Shown here: piece by piece, positions 8,922 through 20,102 of the stretch
Layout: every line of letters starts with the position of its first letter
Numbering within the stretch: the stretch's first letter is position 1
Assembly: GCF_035762065.1 (NCBI RefSeq)
Contig: NZ_DASTPW010000044.1
Location: 1 to 64,000 of the forward strand
Length of the DNA: 64,000 nucleotides
DNA from: Methylibium sp035762065
GTDB lineage: Bacteria; Pseudomonadota; Gammaproteobacteria; Burkholderiales; Burkholderiaceae_C
Direction: 5' to 3'
The notes under the pieces: generated by a model
What the model saw: only the letters and a program-made list of their open reading frames with translations
Databases searched by the model: none
What the model was told of the DNA's origin: nothing
Made by a program: the position numbers and the translations under genes

Positions 8922-9122
8922 ATGCTCGTCTTCGAAGTTCGCGACATGACCTGCGGCCATTGCGTCAGTACCGTAACCAAGGCCTTGAAGGCCGCCGACC
9001 CCGACGCAAAGGTCAGGATCGATCTTGCGACGCACCGCGTCGAGATCGAACCCGTCAAGGCCGATGCGCAGGAACTGGCCGAAGCCATCAAGGACGCCGG
9101 CTACACGCCGTTGCCCGCATAG
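8922..9122 (+). CDS. copZ: CopZ copper chaperone
   Basis: A 66-residue cytoplasmic heavy-metal-associated domain protein that hands Cu(I) to the ATPase and to CueR. The metal site is MTCGHC with Cys11 and Cys14, and the rest fits the ferredoxin-like HMA fold. The ATG at 8922 was chosen over an upstream start because GGAGAG lies just before it and the CueR promoter ends shortly upstream. It is followed by the DUF4396-oxidase gene on the same strand, 88 bases on. Confidence 0.92.
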   Translation: MLVFEVRDMTCGHCVSTVTKALKAADPDAKVRIDLATHRVEIEPVKADAQELAEAIKDAGYTPLPA

Positions 9123-9210
9123 GCCTGGTACTTCAAGCACGCAGATTGCCCACGGCGAGCGCTCGCGCGCCGCCGCGCGTGCGCGTCCAGCCAACAAGAG
9201 GTGCCGTCCG

Positions 9211-11073
<1,863 letters not shown>

Positions 11074-11120
11074 CTTGCCGCAGCCCGCTAGGACCGCGCG
11101 GGTACCGGAGCCGTAGGAGT

Positions 11121-11396
11121 TCAACTTTTGTGGTCGGATCTGTCCCTATTCGGCGTGCTGACGCTTTCAGCGGGCCCATCGGGCGCATGCTTTAAGTCGA
11201 TCCGCTTTTGGGACATCCGCCGCTGCAGGCGCTGGGCGTAGCCTTGTGGCTGCTTCTCCGGCTTCTGCGGAGGCCGTGGATGACGCTTGCGCCAGTATCG
11301 GTACGCGAGGAAGACGCTCCCGCCGATGGCGAGCATGCCCAGCCAGATCCACGTCATGGTCTGAGCAAGGTCGGCCGGCGGCAGTTTTCTAAGCAT
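11121..11396 (-). CDS. Small single-span membrane protein, unknown function
   Basis: A 91-residue protein with one membrane helix (about residues 14-33: an MTWIWLGMLAIGG-type stretch) and a strongly basic, Pro/Gln-rich cytoplasmic tail. The start at 11396 was chosen because it lies 20 bases after the preceding lipoprotein gene; a longer reading upstream runs through that gene. It is the last gene of the long cation-efflux operon and meets the DUF4396-oxidase gene tail to tail. No family recognised. Confidence 0.45.
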   Translation of the reverse strand: MLRKLPPADLAQTMTWIWLGMLAIGGSVFLAYRYWRKRHPRPPQKPEKQPQGYAQRLQRRMSQKRIDLKHAPDGPAESVSTPNRDRSDHKS

Positions 11397-11416
11397 GCTG
11401 GCTCGCACCAGTTCGG

Positions 11417-11938
11417 TCAGCCGTCGGCGATGAGCCGCGTGGCACGCAGCTTCGCGCCGGCAGGATCCGCATCCGACCAGCGGTACTCGCGCGCGAATGG
11501 CAGCGACGAGCCGATCAGTTCGACGATGCGCACATCGCCGGCTTCGCCTTGGAGGGCTTGCCTCCAAACGCGACCGTTCCATTCGAAGCTCAGTTCGTGC
11601 TTACCGGGGCTGAGCTTCAGCCGGATCAGCGAGCGCGGCAGGGTGCCGATGTCCCTGGTGCCATCCACCCTCACGTTGAGAGGACGAATGGCATCGGTCC
11701 AGGCCGACCGGACCACGTACACGGTGAACACGCCGGGCGTCGCGTCGAAACGCTTTGCGTCCGCTTCGGCCGCAGCGGAGGGTATCGGTTCCGGCGTGCA
11801 GACCTTGCGCCGCGTGCGCACGGTGGTCATGCAGTAGGTCCGGCGGTCGTTTGCGCTGGGCGGCGAGCTGCTTGCACAGCCGGCCAAGGCTGCGGACGCC
11901 GCCACGGCGCCGAGCAAGAGGTGTCTTCGAGTCTTCAT
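11417..11938 (-). CDS. Lipoprotein of the cation-efflux operon, DUF2846-like
   Basis: A 173-residue protein with a lipobox LAGC, the acylated Cys at residue 21. The body has a beta-rich pattern (YVVRSAW..., LPPG-like LSPGKHELSFEW) like the DUF2846 fold of bacterial lipoproteins, which is a loose resemblance. It starts inside the last bases of the upstream CDF gene with a 4-base ATGA overlap, so it is translated with it. A role in the envelope during metal stress is an inference from position. Confidence 0.65.
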   Translation of the reverse strand: MKTRRHLLLGAVAASAALAGCASSSPPSANDRRTYCMTTVRTRRKVCTPEPIPSAAAEADAKRFDATPGVFTVYVVRSAWTDAIRPLNVRVDGTRDIGTLPRSLIRLKLSPGKHELSFEWNGRVWRQALQGEAGDVRIVELIGSSLPFAREYRWSDADPAGAKLRATRLIADG

Positions 11939-12918
11939 GCTGTTCCCCCTCGCGCTCCATGCGCATGACCTGGCGGGTGTGCCGAGTCGTCGTGGGCGCC
12001 GGCATGGCCATGGCTCTCATCGAGCACGCAGCCGTCGGCAGCGCGCGCGCATGCCGGGCGTTCGAGCTGGAAGGTGGTGTGCTGGATGTGGAAGCGATTG
12101 GCCAGCACGTCCTGCAGGCTGTTGATCAGCATCGCTGCCTGAACGCCTTCGGCATGCACCACATGTGCCGTCAGGTTGTTCTTGCCGCTGGTCAGCGCCC
12201 AGACGTGCAGGTCGTGCACACCCTCGACCCCATCGACCGCGCGCATGACGCGAACGACCTCGTCCACGTCGATGCCTTCCGGTGTGCCTTCGAGCAGGAC
12301 GTTGAGGCTTTCCTTGAGCAGCACCCAGGTGCGCGGAAGCACCCACAGGCCGATGCCGACGGCAACCAGCGTGTCCACCCAGTTCCAGCCGGTCAGCCGG
12401 ATCACGATCGCCCCGACGATGACGCCGATCGAACCGAGCAGGTCGGACCAGACCTCCAGGTACGCGCCCTTGACGTTGAGGCTGCCCTCGCTGCCGCCAC
12501 GCAACAACCGCATGCTGATGAGGTTGACGATCATCCCAAGCACGGCGACCGCCAGCATCGCGGTGGAGTGCACTTCGGCCGGTGCCCGGAAGCGCTGCCA
12601 CGCCTCGAACAGGATGTAGCCCGCGACGCCGAGCAGCAGCAGGGCGTTGAAGGCCGCAGCGAGGATCTCGAAGCGGTGGTAGCCGTAGGACCGTTTGGCG
12701 TCCGCGGGCCGGCGTGCGATGCGTATGGCGGCAACCGCGATGGCCAATGCGGTGGCGTCGGTGAACATGTGCGCGGCGTCGGCAATCAGCGCGAGGCTGT
12801 TGAACCAGAGCCCGGCCGCAAGCTCGGCGACGAGAAACGCCGAGGTCAGAACCAGCGCGATCGACAGCGAGCGCTCGTTGCCTTCGGACGGCAGCGCGTG
12901 GTTGTGTCCAGCACCCAT
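11935..12918 (-). CDS. czcD: Cation diffusion facilitator, CzcD-like
   Basis: A 327-residue inner-membrane transporter that exports divalent cations such as zinc, cobalt or cadmium by proton antiport. It has six predicted membrane helices with the HD-x3-D-type metal sites (DAAHMFTD in helix 2, EVWSDLLGS in helix 5), then a cytoplasmic domain with DLHVWAL. The N-terminus (GHNH) and the C-terminus (multiple His) can bind metal. It is co-transcribed with the RND genes upstream and overlaps the lipoprotein gene downstream. Confidence 0.88.
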   Translation of the reverse strand: MGAGHNHALPSEGNERSLSIALVLTSAFLVAELAAGLWFNSLALIADAAHMFTDATALAIAVAAIRIARRPADAKRSYGYHRFEILAAAFNALLLLGVAGYILFEAWQRFRAPAEVHSTAMLAVAVLGMIVNLISMRLLRGGSEGSLNVKGAYLEVWSDLLGSIGVIVGAIVIRLTGWNWVDTLVAVGIGLWVLPRTWVLLKESLNVLLEGTPEGIDVDEVVRVMRAVDGVEGVHDLHVWALTSGKNNLTAHVVHAEGVQAAMLINSLQDVLANRFHIQHTTFQLERPACARAADGCVLDESHGHAGAHDDSAHPPGHAHGARGGTA

Positions 12919-13022
12919 GATGACGGTCCTTCGGGCTTACCTGAGCGTGAATGGGGCAGGCACGGCCACCGGACGCCGACGCGGCGCGTTCACGGCGCGT
13001 GCAGCTTCCGGCATGCGCGGTC

Positions 13023-13409
13023 TCACTTCAGCGTGAAGCGTGCCGTCGCCGGCTTGCCGGCAACCGTCACGACGGCCACGGCCTTCGTACCCGGGCCGAC
13101 CTTGAAGCTGCCGGTGGCTTCGAGCTTGTCGCCCGCGGGCTTGAGCTCGACCTCCTGCTTCTCGGTGCCGGTCAACAGCGTGACCTTGGCCGTGGCCTTG
13201 GACACATCGGTCGCCTTGCCATGGTCGCGCAGATGCAGCTGGATCACGGTGGGCTTGGCGACCAGCTCGTAGTCCACGTCCTTGACCTCGACCACCACGC
13301 CGCCGTGCAGCGGCTTGTGCTCGTGCGCGTGGTCATGCTTGTCGCCGGCGGCGAAGGCCGTGCCGGCGAGTGCCAGCGTGATCGAAGCGAGTAGGGCTTG
13401 CGTCTTCAT
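13023..13409 (-). CDS. Periplasmic His-rich protein of the czc operon, unknown function
   Basis: A 128-residue secreted protein with a signal peptide ending in AFAA, then the metal-binding-looking GDKHDHAHEHKPLHGG, then a beta-rich domain of about 90 residues. It lies 57 bases after the RND pump gene and 104 bases before the CDF gene, all on one strand. A periplasmic metal carrier or scavenger for the efflux pump fits, but the family has no known activity that I can name. Confidence 0.65.
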   Translation of the reverse strand: MKTQALLASITLALAGTAFAAGDKHDHAHEHKPLHGGVVVEVKDVDYELVAKPTVIQLHLRDHGKATDVSKATAKVTLLTGTEKQEVELKPAGDKLEATGSFKVGPGTKAVAVVTVAGKPATARFTLK

Positions 13410-13466
13410 GGAGATCCTTTCGGGAGGGAGGAGGGGTGAAAGAAGTGCGAGGCGATCACGTCGCCA

Positions 13467-16400
13467 TCACAGGGCTTCGGCGTCCCTGTCGTCCATCAGC
13501 GCTTCGGCCGGCTTGCGGCCGAACAGCCAGAACATCGCGGGCGTGAGGAAGGTGTCGAGCAGCGTCGAACTGATCAGACCGCCGAAGATCACCACGGCCA
13601 CCGGATGCAGCACCTCGGTGCCGGGCCGTTCCGCCTCGAACAGCAGCGGCGCCAGCGCGAAAGCGGTGACGAGCGCCGTCATCAGCACCGGGCTCAGCCG
13701 TTCCAGCGAGCCGCGCACGATCATCTTCGTGTCGAACTGCTCGCCTTCGAAGCGCATCAGGTTGATGTAGTGGCTGACCTTCAGGATGCCGTTGCGCACC
13801 GAGATGCCGGCCAGCGTGATGAAGCCCACCAGCGCCGCCACCGAAAGCGGCTGACCCGACAACCACAACCCGATCACCGCGCCGACGAGCGCGAGCGGGA
13901 TGTTCACCATGATCAGCGCCGACAGCACCGCCGAGCGGTAGCGGCTGTAGAGCACGACGAACATCAGCGCCAGCGACACGATCGACAGCAGGCCGACCAG
14001 TCGAGAGGCTTCCTCCTGTGCCTGGAACTGTCCTCCCAGGGTGATGAAGCTGCCTTCGGGCAATTTGGTCTCGGCCACCACCTTTCGGATGTCGGCCACG
14101 ATCTCCGACAGCGCGCGCCCCGACGCGTTGGCCGACAGCACGATGCGCCGCTTGCCGTCGTCGCGGCTGATCTGGTTCGGGCCGTCGCCGTCCTCGATCG
14201 TCGCGATCTTGGACAGCGGAATGCGCCCGCTCGGTGTCTCGATGAGGATCTGGCCGAGGCCGTCCACCGAGCGTGCCGATTCGGGCAACTTCACCACGAG
14301 CGCGAAGCGCCGGCTGCCCTCGACAATCTGGGTGACCTTCTCGCCCTCGACCAGGCTCTGCAAGGCGCTGAGAACCTGCGGTGCCGGCACGCCGTACTGC
14401 GCCGCGGCGGCGTAATCGATGCGCACCTTGATCTGTGGCGCCAGCACTTGGCGTTCGATCTCCAGGTCGGCGATGCCCGGGATCGTCGCCAGCCGTGCGC
14501 GCAAAGCCTCGGCCTGGCCGCGCAGAGCATCGAGATCTTCGCCGAAGATCTTGACGGCGATCTGAGTGCGCACGCCGGACAACATGGCGTCGATGCGGTG
14601 CGAGATGGGCTGCCCGATGGAGATGCCGGCCGGCAGGTTGACCAGTCGTGAACGGATGTCGGCTGTGACCTCTTCCATTGGACGATCGATCTCGCCCGCC
14701 GGCTTGAGCCCGACATCGAGCTCGCTGACGTGCACGCCCTCGGCGTGTTCGTCGAGTTCGGCACGCCCCGTCTTGCGGCCGACGTGGACGACTTCAGGCA
14801 CCTGCCTGATGAGCACTTCGGCCTGTCGGCCTAAAGCCGCCGACTCAGAAAGAGTGACCCCGGGGCGCAACGCCACGCCGACAAGCAGGCTGCCCTCGTT
14901 GAAGGGTGGCAGGAAGGTGGTCGGGAAGAAGGGCACGGCCACAGCCGCCACGACGACGGCAAGGCCGGCTGCGGCCATCGCCGCTTTAGGGCGGCCGAGC
15001 ACGGTCTGCAGGCCGCTGCGATAACGCGCCTTCAACCAGGCCAGCACCTTGGTGTCGCCGTGGTCGATGTTCTTCATGCGCGGCAGCAGGTAGAAGCCCA
15101 GCACCGGCGTGACCGTCACGGAGACGATCAGCGAGGCCAGCGTCGAGACGATGAACGCGATGCCCAGCGGCACGAACAGCTTGCCCTCCAGCCCCGGCAG
15201 CGCGAACAGCGGGATGAAGACGAGCACGATGATCACCGTCGCGTAGAGGATGGCCGAGCGCACTTCCATCGTCGCGCGTGCGACGATCTCGATGGGGTGC
15301 AGCCGGTGGTCCGGGTGCTTGGCGCGGTCCTCCTTCAGGCGACGCAGCACGTTCTCGACACCGACCACCGCATCGTCGACCAAGCCGCCGATCGCGATCG
15401 CCAGACCGCCGAGCGTCATGGTGTTGATCGACAGCCCGAAATTCTTGAAGACCAGCGCGGTGATGAAGATCGATACCGGTATGGCCGTCAGCGCGATGAT
15501 CGTCGGGCGCAGCGTGCCGAGGAAGAAGAACAGGATCACCGCGACGAAGACCGACGCACCGATCAGCTTGCCCTGCAGCGTGGTGATCGAGGCCTCGATG
15601 AAGCTGGCCTGGCGGAAGGTCACGCGCGGGGCTTCCATGCCGGCCGGCAGCGAAGCCTTCAGGCCGATCAGGGCGTCCTCGATGGACGTCGTCAGTGCGA
15701 TCGTGTCGGCAGTCGGCTGCTTCTGGATGCCCAGGATCACGGCGGGCTTGCCCTCAAAGCCTGCGTCGCCCCGCTTGAGCGCTGCGGCGAAGGTCACCTC
15801 GGCGATCTGGCGCAGCAGGATCGGTTGGCCATCCTTCGCCGTCAGTGCCAGATTGTTGAGGTCATCGAGTCGGGATGTACGGCCCAGGTTGCGGATCAGG
15901 TACTCGCGGCCATTGAGTTCGAGGAAGCCGCCCGAGGTGTTGGAGGAGTAGCCCTTGAGCGCGCCTTCGAGCTGGTCGTGCGTGATGCCGAGTTCGGCCA
16001 TGCGCGTGGTGTTCGGCTGCACCTGGAACTGCCGCACCTCGCCGCCGATGGGGATCACCTGCGCGACGCCGGGCACCGACAGCAGCCGCGGGCGCAGCAC
16101 CCAGTCGGCGTACTCGCGCACCGCCATCGGACTGATCTTCTGCGGATCGACGGGAATCGCAATCTGCATGATCTCGCCCATGATCGAACTGATCGGCCCC
16201 ATGCGCGGCACCACTCCTTCGGCGATCCCTTCCTCCATCGACGACAGCCGCTCCGACACCAGTTGCCGGGCGCGAAAAATGTCGGTGCTCCAGTCGAAAG
16301 TGACATAGACGAAGGACAGTCCGGCCGACGAGGTCGAGCGCACCGACTCCACGCCGGGCAGACCGTTCATGGTCGTCTCGAGCGGGAAGGTGATGAGTTG

Positions 16401-16586
16401 CTCCACCTCCTCGGCGGCCATGCCGCCGGCCTCGGCCATGAGGGTGACGGTCGGCTTGTTGAGGTCGGGGAACACGTCCACCGGGGTGCGCGAAAGCGTG
16501 AACGCGCCGTAGCCCATCAGCACCACGCTGGCGATGATCACCAGCAGTCGGTTCGCGAGGCTGTTGTCGAGTAGCCACTTGAACAT
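13467..16586 (-). CDS. czcA: HME-RND cation efflux pump, CzcA/CusA family
   Basis: A 1039-residue proton-driven inner-membrane pump of the heavy-metal RND family. Length, the N-terminal helix followed by LSRTPVDVFPDLNKPTV, and twelve membrane segments fit. The proton-relay helix 4 reads GGLAIAIGGLVDDAVVGVEN with Asp404 and Asp405. This differs from both the classic zinc/cobalt CzcA form (DFGxIVDGAV) and the CusA form, so the substrate is uncertain. It is preceded immediately by the membrane-fusion gene. The outer-membrane factor is two genes further up, so all three parts of a tripartite pump are present. Confidence 0.9.
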   Translation of the reverse strand: MFKWLLDNSLANRLLVIIASVVLMGYGAFTLSRTPVDVFPDLNKPTVTLMAEAGGMAAEEVEQLITFPLETTMNGLPGVESVRSTSSAGLSFVYVTFDWSTDIFRARQLVSERLSSMEEGIAEGVVPRMGPISSIMGEIMQIAIPVDPQKISPMAVREYADWVLRPRLLSVPGVAQVIPIGGEVRQFQVQPNTTRMAELGITHDQLEGALKGYSSNTSGGFLELNGREYLIRNLGRTSRLDDLNNLALTAKDGQPILLRQIAEVTFAAALKRGDAGFEGKPAVILGIQKQPTADTIALTTSIEDALIGLKASLPAGMEAPRVTFRQASFIEASITTLQGKLIGASVFVAVILFFFLGTLRPTIIALTAIPVSIFITALVFKNFGLSINTMTLGGLAIAIGGLVDDAVVGVENVLRRLKEDRAKHPDHRLHPIEIVARATMEVRSAILYATVIIVLVFIPLFALPGLEGKLFVPLGIAFIVSTLASLIVSVTVTPVLGFYLLPRMKNIDHGDTKVLAWLKARYRSGLQTVLGRPKAAMAAAGLAVVVAAVAVPFFPTTFLPPFNEGSLLVGVALRPGVTLSESAALGRQAEVLIRQVPEVVHVGRKTGRAELDEHAEGVHVSELDVGLKPAGEIDRPMEEVTADIRSRLVNLPAGISIGQPISHRIDAMLSGVRTQIAVKIFGEDLDALRGQAEALRARLATIPGIADLEIERQVLAPQIKVRIDYAAAAQYGVPAPQVLSALQSLVEGEKVTQIVEGSRRFALVVKLPESARSVDGLGQILIETPSGRIPLSKIATIEDGDGPNQISRDDGKRRIVLSANASGRALSEIVADIRKVVAETKLPEGSFITLGGQFQAQEEASRLVGLLSIVSLALMFVVLYSRYRSAVLSALIMVNIPLALVGAVIGLWLSGQPLSVAALVGFITLAGISVRNGILKVSHYINLMRFEGEQFDTKMIVRGSLERLSPVLMTALVTAFALAPLLFEAERPGTEVLHPVAVVIFGGLISSTLLDTFLTPAMFWLFGRKPAEALMDDRDAEAL

Positions 16587-16587
16587 G

Positions 16588-17700
16588 TCAGCGCACCTGG
16601 TTGATCAAGGTGGCGCCTTGCGTCGCGACCCGGTCGCCCGCCATCAGGCCCGAGGTCACGACGGCGTTGACGCCGTCCAGGGGCTCGGTCGTGACCGTCC
16701 TCGGCTCGAAGCGCTCCGCGGCAGTCTTGATCCAGACCACGGTCTGGTTCGCCGAGTTCTTCATCAGCGAGGACACGGGCACGGAGATGCCCTTGACCTT
16801 GTCCTTGCTCTGCACGAACACACGCGTGGGCTGACCGACGGCAAGCTGGTCGAGCGCGGCGCCCTGGGCGCGGAACGCCAGCGGCAACGCCTGCTCGCGC
16901 AGGCTGCGCGAGGCACCGACGAAGATGAGGGGCACGCGCTTCTCGCCGATGGCCATCGTTGCGCCGCCGATGTTCGACGCCAGTGCAGCATCGAAGGCCA
17001 GCGCCTCGATGCGCAGGCGCGAGGGGTCGACGATCTCGAAGATGAGTTCGCGTGCATCCACCACCTGGCCGGCGACGACGTTGGCCGAGGCGATCACGCC
17101 CGACACCGGCGCCAGCAGCGTTTCGCGGGTGGACAAGCCGGCGCCGACCGCCGCGATGCGTGCCGCCAGGCTGGCGGCCTCGCTTTCCACCGCCTCGATT
17201 TCCTTGCGCGGCACGGTGTCGGCCAGTTCCTGCAGGCGTGCGATGCGCTTGTCGGCCAGGGCTTTCGCGGCGCGCAACTCGGCCAGCTGGGCGGACTGGT
17301 TGGAGCGCTCGATCGGCGCCGCCGACGGCACGACATAGGCCAGCACCTCGCCCTTACGCACCGCCTGCCCGGGGTTGGGCAGGCCCCGCGGCCCGGACTC
17401 GATCCGGCCGGCGTTCAATGCCTGCACCTTGCCCCCGGCATTGGGGTCCATCAACACCTTCGCGCCCAGTTCCACCGTGCGCGGCAGCTCGGCCGCTTCG
17501 GTCAGGACCGTTCGCACGTCGAGCTGGCGCTGCGCCGGCTTGGGCAGGAAAACGCTGCCGTCGGGCTGGCGCTGCGGTCCATTGGCGGTGGGCGCCGCGG
17601 GTGCGTCGCCATGGTCATGACCATCGCCCGCTCGGGCCGGAGCGAAAGCCGCCAGCGCGATCAGCAGCGCCAGGCAGGACGTGACGAGGGCGCGCTTCAT
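16588..17700 (-). CDS. czcB: RND membrane-fusion protein, CzcB/CusB-like
   Basis: A 370-residue periplasmic adaptor linking the RND pump to the outer-membrane channel. It has a signal peptide, a His-rich mature N-terminus (GDGHDHGD), lipoyl-like and coiled-coil segments, and a C-terminal beta barrel with the GVNAVVTSGLMAGDRVATQG pattern typical of the family. The start ATG overlaps the stop of the upstream gene in ATGA, which selects it over longer readings. It ends one base before the RND pump gene. Metal contact by the His-rich start is an inference. Confidence 0.88.
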   Translation of the reverse strand: MKRALVTSCLALLIALAAFAPARAGDGHDHGDAPAAPTANGPQRQPDGSVFLPKPAQRQLDVRTVLTEAAELPRTVELGAKVLMDPNAGGKVQALNAGRIESGPRGLPNPGQAVRKGEVLAYVVPSAAPIERSNQSAQLAELRAAKALADKRIARLQELADTVPRKEIEAVESEAASLAARIAAVGAGLSTRETLLAPVSGVIASANVVAGQVVDARELIFEIVDPSRLRIEALAFDAALASNIGGATMAIGEKRVPLIFVGASRSLREQALPLAFRAQGAALDQLAVGQPTRVFVQSKDKVKGISVPVSSLMKNSANQTVVWIKTAAERFEPRTVTTEPLDGVNAVVTSGLMAGDRVATQGATLINQVR

Positions 17701-18251
17701 GCTGCACCTCCGGCGCGAACGCTGCGCGCAGCCATCACGCGACGACTGCCCCATGCGAGCAAAACGATGGCGGCGATGCCGGCCACCGCCCAGCCGGCGT
17801 ACCCCTTCCACGAGTGGGTGGGCGCGGCCTCGTCGGCATGGGCCGCCTCGTGGAGGTCGAATTCACCGGCCAGCAGGTCGGCTTCGGTGCCGGCCGTCAC
17901 CGTGGCAGTGACGGGCAGCACGCCGGGCTTGGGTGCTTCGGCCAGCACTACCTCGTACTCGTCGTCGCCTTGCTTCACCGCCTTGAACTTCGCGCCGCCC
18001 ATTTCAAGTTCGATCTGCGCGTCGCGAACCGGGCTGTTGTCGGCAAAGCGATCAAGGTAGAGCGTGATCTGCTTGCCGCTGATCACACCGACGAGTTCAA
18101 AGGTCTCGGAGACGGCTGAAAAGCGCGGAAGCGCCTGGCCGCTGGCTGCGGGAGCGGCGTCGCCGTGGTCGTGTCCCTCGCCAGCCCAGGCAGCGGGGGC
18201 GACGAAGAAGGCTGCGACAAGCAGTGCGGCAAGGAGGTTGGTGACTGTCAT
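17697..18251 (-). CDS. Secreted, membrane-anchored helper protein of the czc operon
   Basis: A 184-residue protein with a signal peptide, a GEGHDHGD metal-binding-looking mature start, a beta domain with YLDRFADNSPV and a conserved Glu-rich edge, and a C-terminal membrane helix (about 155-172) ending in basic residues. The beta domain resembles the N-terminal extension found in some CzcB-type adaptors, so this may be that domain split off as its own gene. It is coupled to czcB by an ATGA overlap and follows the outer-membrane factor gene. Function not established. Confidence 0.65.
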   Translation of the reverse strand: MTVTNLLAALLVAAFFVAPAAWAGEGHDHGDAAPAASGQALPRFSAVSETFELVGVISGKQITLYLDRFADNSPVRDAQIELEMGGAKFKAVKQGDDEYEVVLAEAPKPGVLPVTATVTAGTEADLLAGEFDLHEAAHADEAAPTHSWKGYAGWAVAGIAAIVLLAWGSRRVMAARSVRAGGAA

Positions 18252-18282
18252 GGGAAGGGTCCTGAAGAGTTCGATCAGTGCG

Positions 18283-19548
18283 TCACTGAGGGAGCAGGCC
18301 GAGAGCCTGTCGCCATGCAGAGATCGCCGCGGCGAGTTCGATACGGGTGCGTGCGGCCTGGCGTTCTGCCTCGGCTGCTTCGGCCTCGATGCGCAGCCGC
18401 GTCGGCAGGTCGGTCTCGCCAAGCCGGAACGACCTGTCGAAAAAGCCGCGTGACTCGCGAGCGAGTTGGGCGCGTCGTTCCGCGGACGCGAGCTGGGTCC
18501 GGGCTGCTTCGACGCGCACGCGAGCGGCCTCTCGTTCGGCCGCCAGGCGCTCTCGCTCCAAAGCCAGCTCCGCCTGCACTTCCGTCGCTTCGGCGCGGGC
18601 CTTGGCCGTGCGGGCGTCGTGACGCGGTCCACCGCCGAACGGGATGCGCACGCCCAGCGTGATCGTCTGCTGGGAGATCTCTCCGAAGACGCCACGCTCG
18701 CGGGTGGTCGCAAGCGTGAGCTCGGGGTTGGCGCGCGACTGGGCCGAGGTCAGCGCGGCCGTGCGTTCGGCGACCGACGCGCGATCCTTCAGCGCCTGCA
18801 CTGCGGCGTGTCCCTCGACCTCGGCCGGCTCGCCGCCGGGGTCGGGCTCCGCAAGGCCGCTGTCGGACCCGACTGCCGGCGAGCTGCCCGCGATGAACCG
18901 GAGTTGTTGTTGTGCAGCGGCCAGGCTGGCTGTGGCCTGGGCCAAACTCGATTCCGCGGCTGCGACCGCACCGTCGGCCTGATGCTGGTCTGCGCGGGCC
19001 AGATCGCCTGCACGGGTCCGCTTGCTCACGTCCGCGGCGATCCGGCGGGTGTTGTCAAGCTGATCGCGGGCGCTGTCGGTCTCAATGCGCGCGCGAAACC
19101 ATTGCCACCAGGCGTCGCGCACCGTGGCTGCCAGCCGCAAACGCGCGGCACTGGCCCGGCTCTCGAGCGCGGTGCCTTCGGCATCGGCCAGGGCCGCGCT
19201 GCGGCTGCGCTCGCCCGGCAACCAGATCGGCACGGCGATGCCCACTTCGAGTTCGCGCGCGCCTTGGTTGCGGTTCAGGCGGTCGGTCTTGTTCGACAGC
19301 TCCAGCGCCGCCGGCTCGGGTGTCCAGGATCGGGCGGCCTGCTGCTGTGCACGGGCCGCATCGCGTCGCGCCTGCAAAGCCAGCGCTTCGGGTTGGCGCG
19401 CCCAGGCCGCTTCGAAAACCTGCTTGAGGTTCGCGGGCTCGGCGCCCATCGTGTTCGTCTGAGCTTGCGCGGTCCATGCGCAAGTTGCCCACGCAGCTGC
19501 CGCTGCAGATCGCGCAAGCCAAGCTGTCGCTCGTGTTCTTCGGTGCAT
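18283..19548 (-). CDS. czcC: RND outer-membrane factor, CzcC-like
   Basis: A 421-residue outer-membrane channel of the TolC/OEP family, the exit duct of the RND system encoded next to it. A signal peptide ends near AQAQ without a lipobox, unlike the copper-locus lipoprotein at 915-2339. Two long coiled-coil repeats rich in Ala, Arg and Glu follow. The ATG at 19548 was chosen because it opens a proper signal peptide; the extra upstream codons read as a basic, proline-rich leader. The order channel, helper, adaptor, pump fits one operon. Confidence 0.85.
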   Translation of the reverse strand: MHRRTRATAWLARSAAAAAWATCAWTAQAQTNTMGAEPANLKQVFEAAWARQPEALALQARRDAARAQQQAARSWTPEPAALELSNKTDRLNRNQGARELEVGIAVPIWLPGERSRSAALADAEGTALESRASAARLRLAATVRDAWWQWFRARIETDSARDQLDNTRRIAADVSKRTRAGDLARADQHQADGAVAAAESSLAQATASLAAAQQQLRFIAGSSPAVGSDSGLAEPDPGGEPAEVEGHAAVQALKDRASVAERTAALTSAQSRANPELTLATTRERGVFGEISQQTITLGVRIPFGGGPRHDARTAKARAEATEVQAELALERERLAAEREAARVRVEAARTQLASAERRAQLARESRGFFDRSFRLGETDLPTRLRIEAEAAEAERQAARTRIELAAAISAWRQALGLLPQ

Positions 19549-19691
19549 CCGATGCTCCAGTGTTGACAACAACCCACGGGAGATCGGCAAGGGGCGACCA
19601 AAAGGTCGCGTCGTGCCCGACGGTGCCGCGTTCAGCGGCACGCGCTCAGGCGCGCACGGGCTTCAGTGAAGGAGGAGACCCGCCTCGCCGA

Positions 19692-20102
19692 TCAGGCGAG
19701 GGGACGCCACTGAGGGCGTTCGGGTCGTGGCGGCGCATGGGCACCGCCATAGACGGCGCTGCGGTCGTCGAACGTCGAGCAATGGATGACGGTCGGCACA
19801 AGACACACCGACGCGGGCATTGCCGAACACTGACCGTGGCAGTGATGGCCGTCGCTCTTAACCTTCTGCGCGCCGGTATCGGCGTCTGAGTCGGACGCGT
19901 CGGGCGTATCGCTGTGGCCGTGATCGTGATGCCCGAAATGCATGGCGTGGCTGCCGCCCTCATGCGAGTCGTAGTGAGCGGCCTGCGCCCAGGCGGACTG
20001 GAACGGCAGGAGGACGAGCAGGAGGATGGAGAGCCAGCGACGCACGATGCCGAGTCTAGCGGCAGCGGTCGCCGAGCGCCGAAAACGAAGCACGCTTTTC
20101 AT
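19692..20102 (-). CDS. czcI: CzcI-like periplasmic metal-binding protein
   Basis: A 136-residue secreted protein. The signal peptide ends LLPFQSAWAQA, and the mature region has HFGHHDHGH followed by an acidic stretch and an HHCHGQC motif. This matches the CzcI pattern (FQxxWA, HFGHHxHxH, CHxxC) of czc operons, where CzcI is thought to modulate induction. The ATG at 20102 overlaps the stop of the Cys-rich gene upstream in ATGA, which selects it over another ATG nine bases earlier. It sits before the outer-membrane factor gene as czcI does elsewhere. Confidence 0.78.
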   Translation of the reverse strand: MKSVLRFRRSATAAARLGIVRRWLSILLLVLLPFQSAWAQAAHYDSHEGGSHAMHFGHHDHGHSDTPDASDSDADTGAQKVKSDGHHCHGQCSAMPASVCLVPTVIHCSTFDDRSAVYGGAHAPPRPERPQWRPLA